A stretch of DNA of 22,927 nucleotides from NCBI GenBank assembly GCA_027596075.1, contig JADGJC010000488.1, forward strand, positions 1 to 22,927. Reading direction: 5' to 3'. The first letter of the stretch is position 1, and each line of letters starts with the position of its first letter. A program made the translations under genes and the position numbers. The DNA comes from Rhizophlyctis rosea. Taxonomy: Eukaryota > Chytridiomycota > Chytridiomycetes > Rhizophlyctidales > Rhizophlyctidaceae. The notes beneath the pieces are model-generated. The model was not told the origin of the DNA and searched no databases. It worked only from the letters and a program-made list of their open reading frames with translations. Of the stretch, positions 1 to 10,293 are shown one piece after another.

Positions 1-55
1 TTTTGTTAGTTTCCACTTAGTTCGAATCGTTTCTGACTTAGTGTTCGGCCTTCGC

Positions 56-331
56 TCACGCAACATAGGCCGTTCCAGCCAGTAGCAGCCGTAGTGGAAG
101 AACCAGGGGTTGAGCCTGCAGTAGGAGCTTGAAGAGAGGGTCCTCGAGTAGTTTTTGCTCCAGTTGTTCCGCAATCGCACGGTCGGCTGCTTCTTGTTGA
201 AGACGAGCTTGTTCGGCAGCTTCAGCTGCAGCGGCCTCAGCGGCAGCAGCATCGGCTTTCTTGCCACGGCGGGAGGTAGTATTATCGTCAAGGAGCCATC
301 CTAGCTGAGATGGTAGAAGGCGATTTGCCTT
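56..331 (-). other. Open Ala/Glu-rich reading-frame fragment, unassigned
   Basis: On the minus strand a frame stays open for 91 codons between an in-frame TGA at 334-332 and a TGA at 58-56. It has no ATG. The translation has a short basic stretch (RRGKK), then an Ala/Glu/Gln-rich helical segment (for example AAEQARLQQEAADRAIAEQ), then a Leu-rich end. Composition suggests a short coiled coil. A possible splice acceptor (CATCTCAG) lies inside the 5' end at about 310, so this could be the last exon of a gene, or a decayed fragment of a mobile-element protein. I do not recognise the family. Being open over 91 codons is only weak evidence of coding. Confidence 0.25.
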
Positions 332-334
332 TCA

Positions 335-1625
335 GAAGGAGAAGTTGTAGAAGAGGTGCAGTTGGCTGTCAGAGCTGCACACCATGAAGTTGGGGATAGG
401 TTGTAATTGACTAGACCGTGGCCGTGGTGCTACCATGTAACACTTTTATGCAGAGAAGCGCTAACTAGTAAGTGTTAACTAAGAAGAATCAATGCCCTCG
501 CATCCAGTGGGCTTCTGGACACTAACACTTCCGTCTAACAGATAGAATAGTACTAACTGGAGAGGGAAGGAGATCTCTGAGGTGCGGGGGATCTAAACCC
601 CTCATGGGCTCCATCCCAGAGATGTCAGAAAATTGCATGATAGCGCAGCCACACTCAGCCGCGCAAGCCGCGCTGAGTCGCATTGTGTCGCCAGGGTGTG
701 GTGGCACAGCCATCAGGGTCCTACGGGTGCGTGGGACGTGTCACTGTCTTGTTGCCGACCAGCCAAAAATGCTGCAACTTCAATGGGTTATATCTCGATT
801 TTGTAGCAAATGGGTACCGCACGCCAAACGCCGTTTGGAAGCCCTGGTGAAGCGCTTCGTTGGCCTAAGCGGAAAAACGATTCCTAATTGTTTGGAGGGC
901 GTGGCGCCCGTTTCTGTCCGCCTACTTCCTTAATGAAGTGGCGTTGCGCCAGAGCTCATAGCCCGGCCGGAACAATTAGGAATCATTGCGCTTCTACGTC
1001 CGGCGTAGAGCCTGAGCGTGACCAAGTGATGGTATGTCTCCCATGGGTGACATTTGGTCTTAGCAAAAGTTTCAAATGTAGCAAAGTGATGAACCCGTCA
1101 CAGTTTAACAATCTTTCCATGTCTTTGCTCAGTATACAATACATCAAAGTGCCATGTCAGAAGTCGCAAGCATAATATCACTGGTGAGAAAGCTATCCCT
1201 GTTCTCGGCTGAAATCATTCCAAAAAACTACCAGTTTTCAGCCATCTTGGTTGTGGTGAAGAGCGGTGTGTTCTGCAACAGATTTACTAGCAGCAATCGA
1301 TCCCTGTTCAACACCACTGTATGCAATGTCAACTTATGACTGATAACATTAAGCAAACACCATGTGCTGTGTACTTGTGTAGGACACAGGCGATCATGCT
1401 GAGCATGCATGTAGTCCGCACCTTTGTGGTGTATGGTCCATGTTGACATTGTCGGGCAATCCAACGCACGAACGAGCTATAATGAGAGCTCCGGGCATTT
1501 CCACTGTAGGATCCAATTGCTTTGTTGGGGCCTTCGTTGCCCCCTTCATTCCTATGGCAGATCACTTTTTCTTTTACACCAACATGATGAGCCCTACCGC
1601 CTATGATGAGCTCTGCAGGATTCGA
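335..1625. other. Gene-poor stretch, no supported gene
   Basis: No convincing gene is visible on either strand. The longest frames (604-933 and 888-1175 on plus, 1329-1646 on minus) have no recognisable domain and no splice-supported extension. The only structure I see is a 14-bp perfect inverted repeat (879-892 and 971-984) and an 18-bp near-palindrome centred on CCCATGGG at 1035-1052. No tRNA-like sequence was noticed. Confidence 0.5.
879..984. repeat. 14-bp perfect inverted repeat, 78-bp spacer
   Basis: GATTCCTAATTGTT at 879-892 is matched by its exact reverse complement AACAATTAGGAATC at 971-984. The match stops sharply at both ends, and I see no flanking target duplication. It could form a stem-loop or be a relic of a small inverted-repeat element. 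Confidence 0.5.
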
Positions 1626-1920
1626 TTTGTGCAGGGGGTACCCCACTTGAATAAGATATTGCAGTTATCGAAGGTGATATGGTAATGTCATATGGCAGGC
1701 GATATTGAAGTGTACCGGTGGTACAATTCAGGTTGTGTCATGTGTCACAAACTTGTCAAAGTTGTCAATTGTGAACAGTTGTTCACACCCCGTTCTTTGG
1801 ACCCCGGTATGTGGCTTAAAAGTCACGTGAAGTCGCGCCTGGTGAAATGGAAAAGTGATATGTAGATATTGAAAAGCGATATGGACATATCTCATTCAAG
1901 TGGGGTACCCCCTTTGTGCA
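1626..1920. mobile_element. hAT-like MITE with 8-bp target site duplication
   Basis: The element spans 1634-1912 (279 bp). Its first and last 26 bases are inverted copies with one mismatch. They begin GGGGGTACCCCACTTGAAT and continue (A/G)AGATAT. The 8 bases TTTGTGCA lie immediately outside both ends (1626-1633 and 1913-1920), a perfect target site duplication. Eight-base duplications are typical of hAT-superfamily transposases. The interior has no coding frame, so the element is non-autonomous (MITE). Several short GYGATAT/GATATTG motifs sit just inside both ends, like the subterminal transposase-binding motifs of hAT elements. The ends do not start with the usual CAG of many hAT elements, so the superfamily is inferred mainly from duplication length. 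Confidence 0.85.
1850..1891 (+). repeat. Two tandem 21-bp units inside the MITE
   Basis: Two adjacent 21-bp units, GAAAAGTGATATGTAGATATT (split as GAAAAGTGATATG then TAGATATT) and a variant starting GAAAAGCGATATGG, occupy 1850-1870 and 1871-1891. They lie near the right end of the element. They carry its recurrent GATAT motif and are plausible transposase-binding repeats. Confidence 0.6.
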
Positions 1921-3005
1921 ATCACAGGAGTTGCTGTTTGAATGCAAAACCTAGGTCACTCAGTCCACTTCTCTCATATAAGCATAGATGGAAGATACAA
2001 GTAGCTGCGGAAAGCTTCGAGTTCGGTTGCATGCGTTTGAACGGAATGCATGCCAGTGATCTTGAATGTGAAAACCTGACGTAACTTGAAGCTATTACTA
2101 CCTTTTCTGGTCGTAGTAATACCCCGCTGACCTGAGGTGCGGAGAAGGGGTGCGGGGCACGAAGTTTTCGCGCACATTGCTGATGGGCACGTGGACGTTG
2201 TAAATACTCAAGGAAAGTTTTGATAGCCGCATGTTGCATTGTTGCCCAGCGGTTGGCGGATGGAAATAGGGGAGTGGCGCCGATGATCACGCGAGCGGGG
2301 CAGCGATTTGTAATTATCCCGGCTATTCCTGGAGTCTGGTGCCACTCATCCGGCGCCATCCCCTCAGTGGGGTTCGGTAAAATACTCTGCCATAATCCTG
2401 GCGGCCTCCGAAGTCTCCGAGTGGCGTTTGTCTTGCGCTTTCTGAAAGTAGGGAGCGCAGGGCTTGGGAATGGGCCCTTCTGTCTGGCCGGGAGCTAATG
2501 CAAAGGTGTTGGTAGGTTTCGGTTTCCGATTAGATAATTTGTTGGGTGGGACATTACACCAATGTCGGTGAAGGTCTGGATGGTGCGTAAATTTCGCTTC
2601 AGGTGGGTTCCATTTGGTTGTTTTTGCACTGACCGCGCCAGACACTGGCCGCGTCATGATCTAGACCCGCCATCATGTGTACCGCCTCCATTCCGTTCTG
2701 GATGAAAACGCAAATGCAAAATCAGCAGCAGGTGCCAGGCCAGATCACCGAGCCAGCTGCAACCATGAGTACTGTGTTTTGAACTTCTAAAAATAGAAGT
2801 ATCTGCCCTAAATGTGACCTGATGAGGAGTGTCCACCCACTTTCGGACTTTTTGGGAGTTGCTGCGGAATTGCTTTTTGCGGAAATATGTGGCGTTTGCG
2901 ACTTTTACCAGGTCTGCCAGACCGCGGTCAAAAGAGCAGTAGGTGGATCTTGGAGAGGTTTCATGGGTTTGGAGGTCTATAGACATGCCAGCAACCATGA
3001 TGCAA
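1921..3005. other. Intergenic region upstream of the xylanase
   Basis: No supported gene. Minus-strand frames at 1922-2359 (145 codons), 2364-2657 and 2654-3046 show no recognisable domain, and the last runs over the xylanase TATA box. The right part is the probable upstream regulatory region of the GH10 gene. Confidence 0.5.
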
Positions 3006-3120
3006 TATAAATACAACGTCGCTGGTGCAGAGAGAATTTCCCTCATCCCAGCGTATCAAGCTTCTCCTGTCTATCTCATCCCCCATTCCTTCTTATCCCT
3101 TTCTTCCCCTTCGCCCTTAC
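3006..3120 (+). promoter_or_regulatory. Core promoter of the xylanase: TATA box and CT-rich leader
   Basis: TATAAATA at 3006-3013 lies 119 bp before the xylanase ATG. A pyrimidine-rich tract follows at about 3059-3120 and runs almost to the start codon. No ATG occurs between the TATA box and the annotated start. This is the usual layout of strongly expressed genes in filamentous fungi. An intact core promoter argues that the gene was functional recently, despite the internal stop. Confidence 0.65.
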
Positions 3121-3131
3121 CATCGCCGAAA

Positions 3132-4220
3132 ATGAAGTTTACCATCGCAGCTTCTATTCTCCTCGCCGTTTCCGCACCCAACGCCGCGCAGCACACCGCC
3201 CCACCTCTCAAGACCCTCGCCGCTAAGAAGGGTATCTACGTCGGTGTTGCAGTGGGCAATGGCTACCTCAACGATGCCAACTACACCGCCATCATGCAGC
3301 GCGAATTCAACATGTTCACCCCGGAAAATTCCATGAAATGGGAAGTCACCGAGCCCCAACCCGCCGAGTTCCAGTTTGCCGACGGGGACGTCATAGTCGC
3401 CACAGCTGCCGCTCAGGGCGCGGCCGTCCGCGGCCACACCTTGGTCTAGCACTCTCAACTGGCCCCCTGGGTAAACAACGGCGTCTGGACAAAGGAAACC
3501 CTCACGGCCGCCATTCAACGCCACATCAAGGGTGTCGCCGGCCACTACAACAACCTCGCCCACTGGGACGTCGTGAACGAAGTCATCGGCGATAACTGCA
3601 ACCCCCGTGACTCGGTCTTCCTCCGCACCTTCGGCAACCTTGACGACTTTGTTGAAATCGCATTCCGCACCGCCCGCCAATACGCTCCCAACACCAAGCT
3701 CTACATCAACGACTACAACATGGAAGGCGAGTACGCCTGCAAGCCCGAGGCGATGTACGCCCTCATCAAGAGGCTAAAAGCCAAGGGCGTCCCCATTGAC
3801 GGTCTCGGTGCCCAAGCCCACATGCTCGTCGGCCAAATCCCCACCAACATCATCGCCCAACTCCAAAACTTCACGAGCCTCGATATCGACGTTGCCCTCA
3901 CCGAACTTGACATCCGTGCCACCCAGCCTTTCACCGCCGACGTATTGGCTCAACAAAGCAGGGACTACGAGACCGTTTTCCGCGCTTGCTTGGCGGTCAA
4001 GCGGTGCCAGGGTATCACGCTTTGGGGTATTTCTGACAAGTACTCCTGGATTCCTGGAGTGTTCTCTGACCAGGGTGCTGCTTTGCCTTGGGATGAGAAC
4101 TACAACACCAAGCCCGCTTACGACGGTATTGTCCGTGCGTTGACGACTGATGCAACTACCGGCGACGTCACTGGGAACAATGGGAATGGGAAGGGTGCCG
4201 GCAATGCCAATAAGAACTAG
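3132..4220 (+). pseudogene. Secreted GH10 endo-1,4-beta-xylanase frame interrupted by one in-frame TAG
   Basis: GH10 enzymes hydrolyse internal beta-1,4 links of xylan with retention, outside the cell. The frame has 362 codons and no intron. It starts with a signal peptide of about 19 residues (hydrophobic core IAASILLAVSA), followed by the GH10 barrel: the FTPENSMKWE segment near the N terminus, RGHTLV at 100-105, WDVVNE with acid/base Glu150, TELDI with nucleophile Glu258, a conserved Cys pair in CLAVKRCQGITLW, and DKYSW at 302-306. The C terminus is a short Gly/Asn-rich tail, with no cellulose-binding module. Codon 106 (3447-3449) is TAG, where GH10 proteins have the invariant Trp of HTLVWHSQ. 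Frame and sequence continue perfectly for 256 codons after it. No GT-AG intron can remove the stop and keep the barrel. Possible explanations are a recent nonsense mutation, a sequence error, or RNA recoding. Confidence 0.9.
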
Positions 4221-5023
4221 AGCACAAGTGGGATGTGGTTTAGATATTGTAGGATGCTCGATGTAATATGTAATTAGAGCTGTATGGAGCCGCGTGGTGT
4301 CATCAAATATGAAATAGGGTAGTTGTCCTCCAGTTTCTGTGCGTGATAATCTGACTATGGGATATAGTTCCCAAGCCGGCATCGGCCTTGTCAATTGGCT
4401 TCATTTCCGGCTTGGGAACTTTTTCAATTTTAAGCTAGTGGCTTCAGGCACATTTCTGAGGCAACTCAAAATAAGTCAACATCCACAGGGTCAGAACTGT
4501 CGGAGCAACTGGGGAAGTCGGGTTAGGCTGATGCACACCACGATCTCATGGAGCTACATTCCTCACCGCCTCTCCCAGTTCCGCATCATGAGGCTGCTCT
4601 GCTTTCGTGGAAGCTATCTGTCGGTTCTGCTGAAATTCCCAAGGTAGCAGGCGAGCGGAGAAGTCGTAGATAGGCATGATACTGGTCCAATGGGTCATGG
4701 ACTGGGCAACCTCATTTCACTGCGCGGATCTAACTGCAAACGAACCCAAATACGAAACATAGCTCTTCCATTCTGATTCAAGTAAATAACATAAGAAAAC
4801 AAAACCGAAATGGGAAGAGGTCTACATCAGAATCTCCAAGGTCAGAATAATTCTTCGTAATACATCGATTGCTTCCCGAAAATGCAATCACATGGTGCTG
4901 CAGGCTAAGTGCACGTCGAAGGAAATGCCTTTCCCGACTACTTTTATCATGCAAAGACAGATTTTCCCACCTCCCTACCTACAAAAATCATGTGCTACTA
5001 TCATCTACATTTTCCTACTGACC
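4221..5023. other. Intergenic region between convergent xylanase and SEC31 3' ends
   Basis: No supported gene; the plus-strand frame at 4339-4647 has no recognisable features. The xylanase (+) and SEC31 (-) converge here, so the stretch should hold both 3' UTRs and polyadenylation sites. The one clear structure is a strong inverted repeat at 4366-4420. Confidence 0.6.
4366..4420. repeat. 14-bp perfect stem with 27-nt loop
   Basis: AGTTCCCAAGCCGG at 4366-4379 pairs perfectly with CCGGCTTGGGAACT at 4407-4420. The right arm is followed by a T-rich run. The stem lies about 150 bp after the xylanase stop codon, between two convergent genes. It could be a 3'-UTR/termination hairpin or the remnant of a small inverted-repeat element. 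No target duplication is evident. Confidence 0.6.
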
Positions 5024-8000
5024 CTAATACCCCGCTTGGGCCGCCTTATCAGCAAAATCAATCAACCGTTTAAGACCCAGACACCATTTCCCCGTTGCAT
5101 CAAACCGCGTCGTCAAAAGCTCCACTTGTATCTTTGATGCGCCGGCAAAATCACGAGAATTCAGACCTGACATGGAATATGGTAAACCCAACAATGCCAA
5201 TTTGAATCGCCGCGCCGCCTCTTTGTCTTCAAACTTGCCTTTCAACAATTCAGCCATTTTATCGAGAATGTCCTGAGGGACCTCTCCATTGTTGAGCTGG
5301 TCGAAGAAGATGTTCAGCTTCTTCTCTGCGTCATCGAACATGCGTTTGGAATTGGTCTGGTGATGCACATTGGGAACAGTTGAGCAACAGCGAGCTGGGC
5401 CAAAAACATGTCAACAAACTAACCTGAATGGAGAATCCACGAACACCCTCGAGATGTCTCTGCAGCCCTTCATACAGCCCCCTCTGAGCGGGGGGAATCC
5501 GCGATCGGTCACCCGGCGCTAATTCATTCAATGTCACGCTCAGTCATTGCCTTACATGTCTTTCAAAGCACTCATACTTACGGTTCCGATTCGAAGATGC
5601 CACTGGACTAGCTGGCGCCGCCGCGGCAGCTGTAGCAGGGCTTGCCGTGGCTGCCCTCTCAACTCCCGGAGTTCGAGGTGCGGCCGGCGGAGAGAAACCG
5701 CTAGCTGGTGGAGCCTGCGGGTTGGCTACAGGCGGGGTGCTGGCTGGTCGGCCCATTCCGGCTCCGGCTGGTTGTAGCGAACTCGTCCGTGGTTGGCCAC
5801 CGGCGCCCGTTGGAGGTGGCGACGAGACCGTTTGGGGTGGTTGATTGTATCCAAAACCAGCGCCCGCACCATATCCCCCGTGTTGCTCCGAAAAGCCCCC
5901 CGTGTACCCAGCAGATGCCTGCCCGCCGTAAGCGGTGGATTGGTAATTCCCTGCCACCGATGCGTTAGCGTAGCCCATTTGTGGCGGTGCTTGTTGGAAT
6001 GGCGTGGTTGGGGGCGGAGGAACGGCGCTTTGCTGAGCGAATCCGCCGGTAGGAGGAGGAGCAACCGCCGCTGCGAATGGTGTTCGTCTTCCTGGCGCAG
6101 GTGAAGTTGAAGTCTGATACGCCGCCGTAGGAGTGTATCCCGTACTTGGCGGAGGCGGGGGAAGAGTGGAGGAAGCACCTGCTTGTTGCTGCCAGGACGC
6201 ACCACCCATTGGCGGCGGAGGGACACCAACTGCCGGCCCAGAAGACGGAGGAGCTGCATTCGGGAAAGGCGACGTTACGGGCGGTGGCGGGGGCTTGGTC
6301 GTGTGCCTGTGAGCACTGGAAACCATCGGAGCATCCCCATATGTATCGTTGGCACCTATCAACGAGGAGTTAGACTTTGCATGGTGTTTCCGTGACGCTT
6401 GAGCAACATATCGCGTACCAGTCATAAGCGCAGATGCAGGTGGAGGAGCACCTCCAGTCGGGGGTGGCTGAATAGCGGGAGTGGGAACCGACGGTGCATA
6501 TCCGGAATAGTCGTTAGAAGCCCCGAAGTTATACCCAGCCGTAGCAGCCGGTGTAAAGCCGGCGCCGGGATACGCCGGCGACTGCGTGTTTGGGTAAAAG
6601 GAGTTTTGCGCAATGCCAGGGTATTGCGACGTCTGAGCTTGAGGACTTGTTTGATAACCCGGATACGCAGCGGTTTGTTGCTGATAGTTGGGGTAATATT
6701 GTGATGCCTGTTGTTGAGGGGCAGTGGCAGCGGCGGGATACGCTCCATGATTGCTGACCTGACGTTCGGCAATGTCCACTTGTGGGAAAGGGAAATAGGG
6801 GCGAGCCGCAACAGCTTGGCGAACACCGCCGTTCCCAAACAGACGGTCCTTTAGAGCGGCAATCGCCGTTTCAGGGTCCAAGGTGCTCCGCTTGCTCGCC
6901 CACTGGAAACTGGGTGGAATCAACTCCGAAATCGTCCACGCGAAATCCACCCTCCCTTGAGCAGCTACCGCATCTACATACTCCGCGTAATGCGAGTACA
7001 AGGATTCCAGCTTGTACCCACCCGCTGGCGGGGCAGCAGACACCTCCGCATCAACAAACCCAACCGCCTTTCGGAACACCGCAACCTTCTCGATCAGACT
7101 TTGCAATGCCAGCAGATGCGATGCATAGCCCGTTGCCGCCACCCCGTTGATTCCAGGCCCCTGCCGCAACTTGTTCTCCTCCTCAACTTCCCGACGGCCC
7201 CATAAAGCCACCACCTTGCCAAAATCGCCAGCACTCAGATAGCAAAGGGCCGCAGCGAACTTTTGAGATTCAGTCGGGGTCTTATTGCTATCCCCTTTAG
7301 CACCGCTCACCGGCCCAAGGCCCTCCAACCTTCGTCCCAATATCCCAAACAATCGTCCGATACTTTCCGTCCTCCCGTACGTGCAGATCAAGGCGAGAAT
7401 ATCCTTCCATCCCCCGTCTTTGCCCTCCAATTCCGCGTTGTGAACCACATCGAGCAAATCCCCGTCCAAAATGCTTCGCAAGACACGCGCATAACTTTTT
7501 TGGGACCTCTTCCGCTTGAAGTATTCGCCTTGAGCGCGGGCTAAAAGTTCGACGCCCCCCGACACAGCAAACATTAATGCGTCAGCAAGTCGGTCTGCGG
7601 CTATGGCAATGGCCACAGCGGTTTCGAAGTCCCCCAGAACGAGAGCACGAGTGATGAGGATATCCACGTCGGCGTCCTCTCCGCGCCGCGATGTTGGAAA
7701 TAGGGAAAAGGCTTCGCTAGGTATACGGGACGCAGAAGAAATGTCATCCACACTGGCCGAAACAGGAAAATCATCCGCAACAGGGTCGGCGCCGAACAAG
7801 TTATCAAGGCCGTTGACCTCTTTCGGAGGAGCGCCGGGAGCTGGTGTGCTTGGTTCCAACGGCTGGGAGGGTTCTTCTTCCGTCCGGACTGACATCTTCA
7901 ATTTCTCAAGCAGCCCGGCCAACCTGTCCTGCCCAATATTTTCCTTGCTGAACCCAAGATATTCTACAATCTTCGCACGGGCGTCCGGTTCAAGTAGCAC

Positions 8001-9676
8001 CTTCAAGAATTGCCAAATTTCCCTATCTTGTGCGGTAACTGCGTCCCCTTCGTCCATCGAAGCCGCCCTTTTTTCGCAGAATGCCATGTATGCTTCATTG
8101 CTCCCGTCCGCGATGGTTTGTGCCAGGTCATCGATACGTTGAGCGAAATGAGACGAGGTTGGGACCGTTTTGACCGTCACTGAGCGTTTGTTGATGGCAT
8201 CAAAGGAGATGAGTTTGCCACCATAACCCCACGTTGCCCCAACTGGCCGACGGAGCCATTTCGGAGGATTGACCAACTTGAAGTTGGACGTGGTTTGAGT
8301 TTGATGAAGTTGATTCTGATATGCGATGTTGGCAAACGGATCGTTGGGATCAGCGGGAGGAAGGGGGGCAGGCTCAGAAGGTTCTTCTTCTTCCGGGGTT
8401 CCAGCGGCTTGAAGGGAGTGGACGGAAACCTTGCCATCAAAACTGGCAACCGTTACAAGATCGGGATTGCGGGGACACCATTGCACGTCAAAAGCCCAAT
8501 TGTTACTGTGTACTAGCTCGCCAATGACATCGCCAGTAGTTGGATTCCACGCTAGCGTTGAATTATCCTTCCCGCAAGAAAGGAGAAGATCCGAATCTTT
8601 CGAACACCAAGCGACAGACAAGACACCCTTCTGATGACCGCTGAGAACCTAACCGTCGACACGTCAGCGATCAACGTATAGTTGATGTATCGAATAATGT
8701 TGCTCACCCTTTCCGGTGCACTGGCATTTCTCAAGTCCCAAATTAGGAGAACTGGATTGTGATCATCATCAGACGCGGTCACAACTTGCGTCGGCTGTGA
8801 TTTGCATCCATTCAGTCAACACCAACCAACACTCCAACAAGATTTGACAGACTGAAGCTAGACATTACCAATTCAGGATTCCACGCAACACCCATAATGG
8901 GTTTCCGACCCCCCGGATGTGCAAGTTTGATGATTTCACGTCTGTTCCGAAGATCCCAGACAACCGTATAGCCGTTGTTACTTGCCGTAGCAAGAATGTG
9001 CGCAACAACTCGGTTCCATGAAAGTGTGGTGATGTCTTCCAACTTCTGTGACCGAGCACCTGGTGAGTAGGGTTTCGTCGGGTTTCCCAGATCCCAGATG
9101 AATATCTGCAACATTTCCAGTGTTAGCGGCAATGTGACTCCCAAAAGAAAATGGAGGCGCCCACAACACCTCTCCATCAGTTGCGCCCGAAGCTAGTAAG
9201 TTTGGCTGCAGCGGATTGAAATCCAACCCTCGCACTTGTCCCGCATGCATGCTCTGTTGCAGCATCAAAGCTTTTGATCCCTCCCCGTCTATGATGGCTT
9301 TAGGGTTCCACAGATCCAATTGACCATTCTCCAAACCCGCCGCGAGGATGCCGTACGGTCGGGATGTGTCATTGGGTAGTGATCCCCATGCCAATCGGTT
9401 GAAGCTGCCATGGATTTCAGTTAGTCTTCGCGTCGAGCGTCGAGTGAATGGGTGCACCCTTTCTCCTTACCGAGCGGACGCATTTGTAACACCCAGCCGT
9501 CGCAGCTTCTTTCCCCCTTCAGTATCATTTAGATTCAAATCAAAGATTTCCAACTCTGTTGTAGTGCTGAAGGACGCATCCAATGCCCCCGCTACAGTTC
9601 CAGATGCCAAGAGGGGTGCGTGCTGTCCTGGAGACCAGGCGACTGTCGCCGTTCGATCGATATGTCTTATTCTCAT
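5024..9676 (-). CDS. SEC31: Sec31, outer-coat subunit of COPII vesicles
   Basis: Sec31 forms rods with Sec13, makes the outer COPII cage at ER exit sites, and stimulates GTP hydrolysis by Sar1 on Sec23. The model has seven exons: 9676-9471, 9404-9170, 9105-8869, 8794-8708, 8648-5582, 5518-5424, 5356-5024. They total 4260 nt, giving 1419 aa. All introns are 59-74 bp and phases match. Start MRIRHIDRTATVAWSP is the family N terminus. WD40 repeats follow (FNRLAWG, VVWDLRN, TASDDDHNPVLLIWDLRNA, SGHQKGVLSVAW), with the Sec31 signature PPKWLRRPVGATWGYGGKL near 383-401. An alpha-solenoid reaches about residue 855. A Pro/Gln/Tyr-rich segment, expected to contact Sec23, covers about 865-1280. The C-terminal SRA1-like domain (about 1310-1419) contains AEKKLNIFFDQLNNGEVPQ. 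The sixth exon restores PPGDRSRIPP, typical of fungal Sec31. It is slightly longer than many Sec31 proteins because of the Pro-rich linker. Confidence 0.95.
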
Positions 9677-9697
9677 TCCTGTCAAGGCCACAACATC
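9677..9697 (-). other. Possible 5'-UTR intron acceptor just before the SEC31 start
   Basis: On the minus strand, CCTTGACAG ends two bases before the SEC31 ATG. The sequence upstream to about 10.2 kb has no in-frame coding exon. The promoter-like motifs lie about 620 bp upstream. This layout suggests that SEC31 has a non-coding first exon and a 5'-UTR intron. The donor is not determined. Confidence 0.35.
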
Positions 9698-9920
9698 ATG
9701 TCAGTCATGGTCTGCAACATCCAATATTCGAGAAGATTCAAGTCATCATGGACGAGCCGCCAAGTTGTCTGCTTTCAATGCAGTATGTCCCCCACCCTCA
9801 CGGCGATGAATTCAGGCAGACACAATGTGATTAAGAATATACGTACTCTCCGGTGAAACCCTATAGCCTCAGTATGCGCGTGCGGACCGGTTTGGCGTTG
9901 TGATGACCCCAAGTTGTAGT

Positions 9921-9938
9921 GATGATGATGATGATGAT
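9921..9938 (+). repeat. (GAT)6 microsatellite
   Basis: Six perfect GAT units lie in the probable 5' leader of SEC31. The repeat does not belong to any coding exon I can support. Confidence 0.8.
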
Positions 9939-10293
9939 AGATGCAACGCGCGTCCAACTCTGAAATATTCAGCTGCGTTTCAACCCAACCCTTTCCACCG
10001 CTGACTTCCGAGTGCGTTTTGACGATGGGGGGGATGGTTGGCCGTTGCAGTGTCGAGCGTACACCAGCCCTTCACGGGTAATCAACTACACTCCAGCAGG
10101 AAGTACCTGATAGCGAGATTGGGAGGTGAATGCCAGCAGGCTTCTCGAGCTTCTCACCAAGGCAAAAACCAGACGGGTTTGACAGTCTTGAACAGTTGGA
10201 CTCTTGGTTCTCCAGACTCTGGCTGAGCGTGCGGCCACTGGTTGCATATGAGCGAGAATGAGGCGGCCGGGTGGCGGCATGTCGCCTTTATCT

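Noticed and set aside
1922..2359. 145-codon minus-strand frame next to the MITE
   Set aside because: No domain or splice support and mixed composition. Frames of this size are expected by chance in non-coding DNA of this base composition.
3424..3449. A short intron removing the xylanase TAG
   Set aside because: The only GT-AG pairs ending at the TAG give introns of 26 bp or less and would delete conserved barrel residues.
3117..3680. 187-codon minus-strand frame across the xylanase
   Set aside because: It is the antisense shadow of the C-ending codons of the GH10 gene; the plus strand has clear family motifs.
5539..5577. A 39-bp intron with donor GTATGA as the SEC31 exon 5-6 junction
   Set aside because: It is in phase, but the 63-bp alternative (5581-5519, GTAAGT to TTAG) has a better donor and restores the family motif PPGDRSRIPP.
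5726..6838. Additional minus-strand frames (177 and 138 codons) and plus-strand frames in the Pro-rich part of SEC31
   Set aside because: They are out-of-frame readings of the low-complexity Pro/Gln-rich segment; the main SEC31 frame is continuous there.
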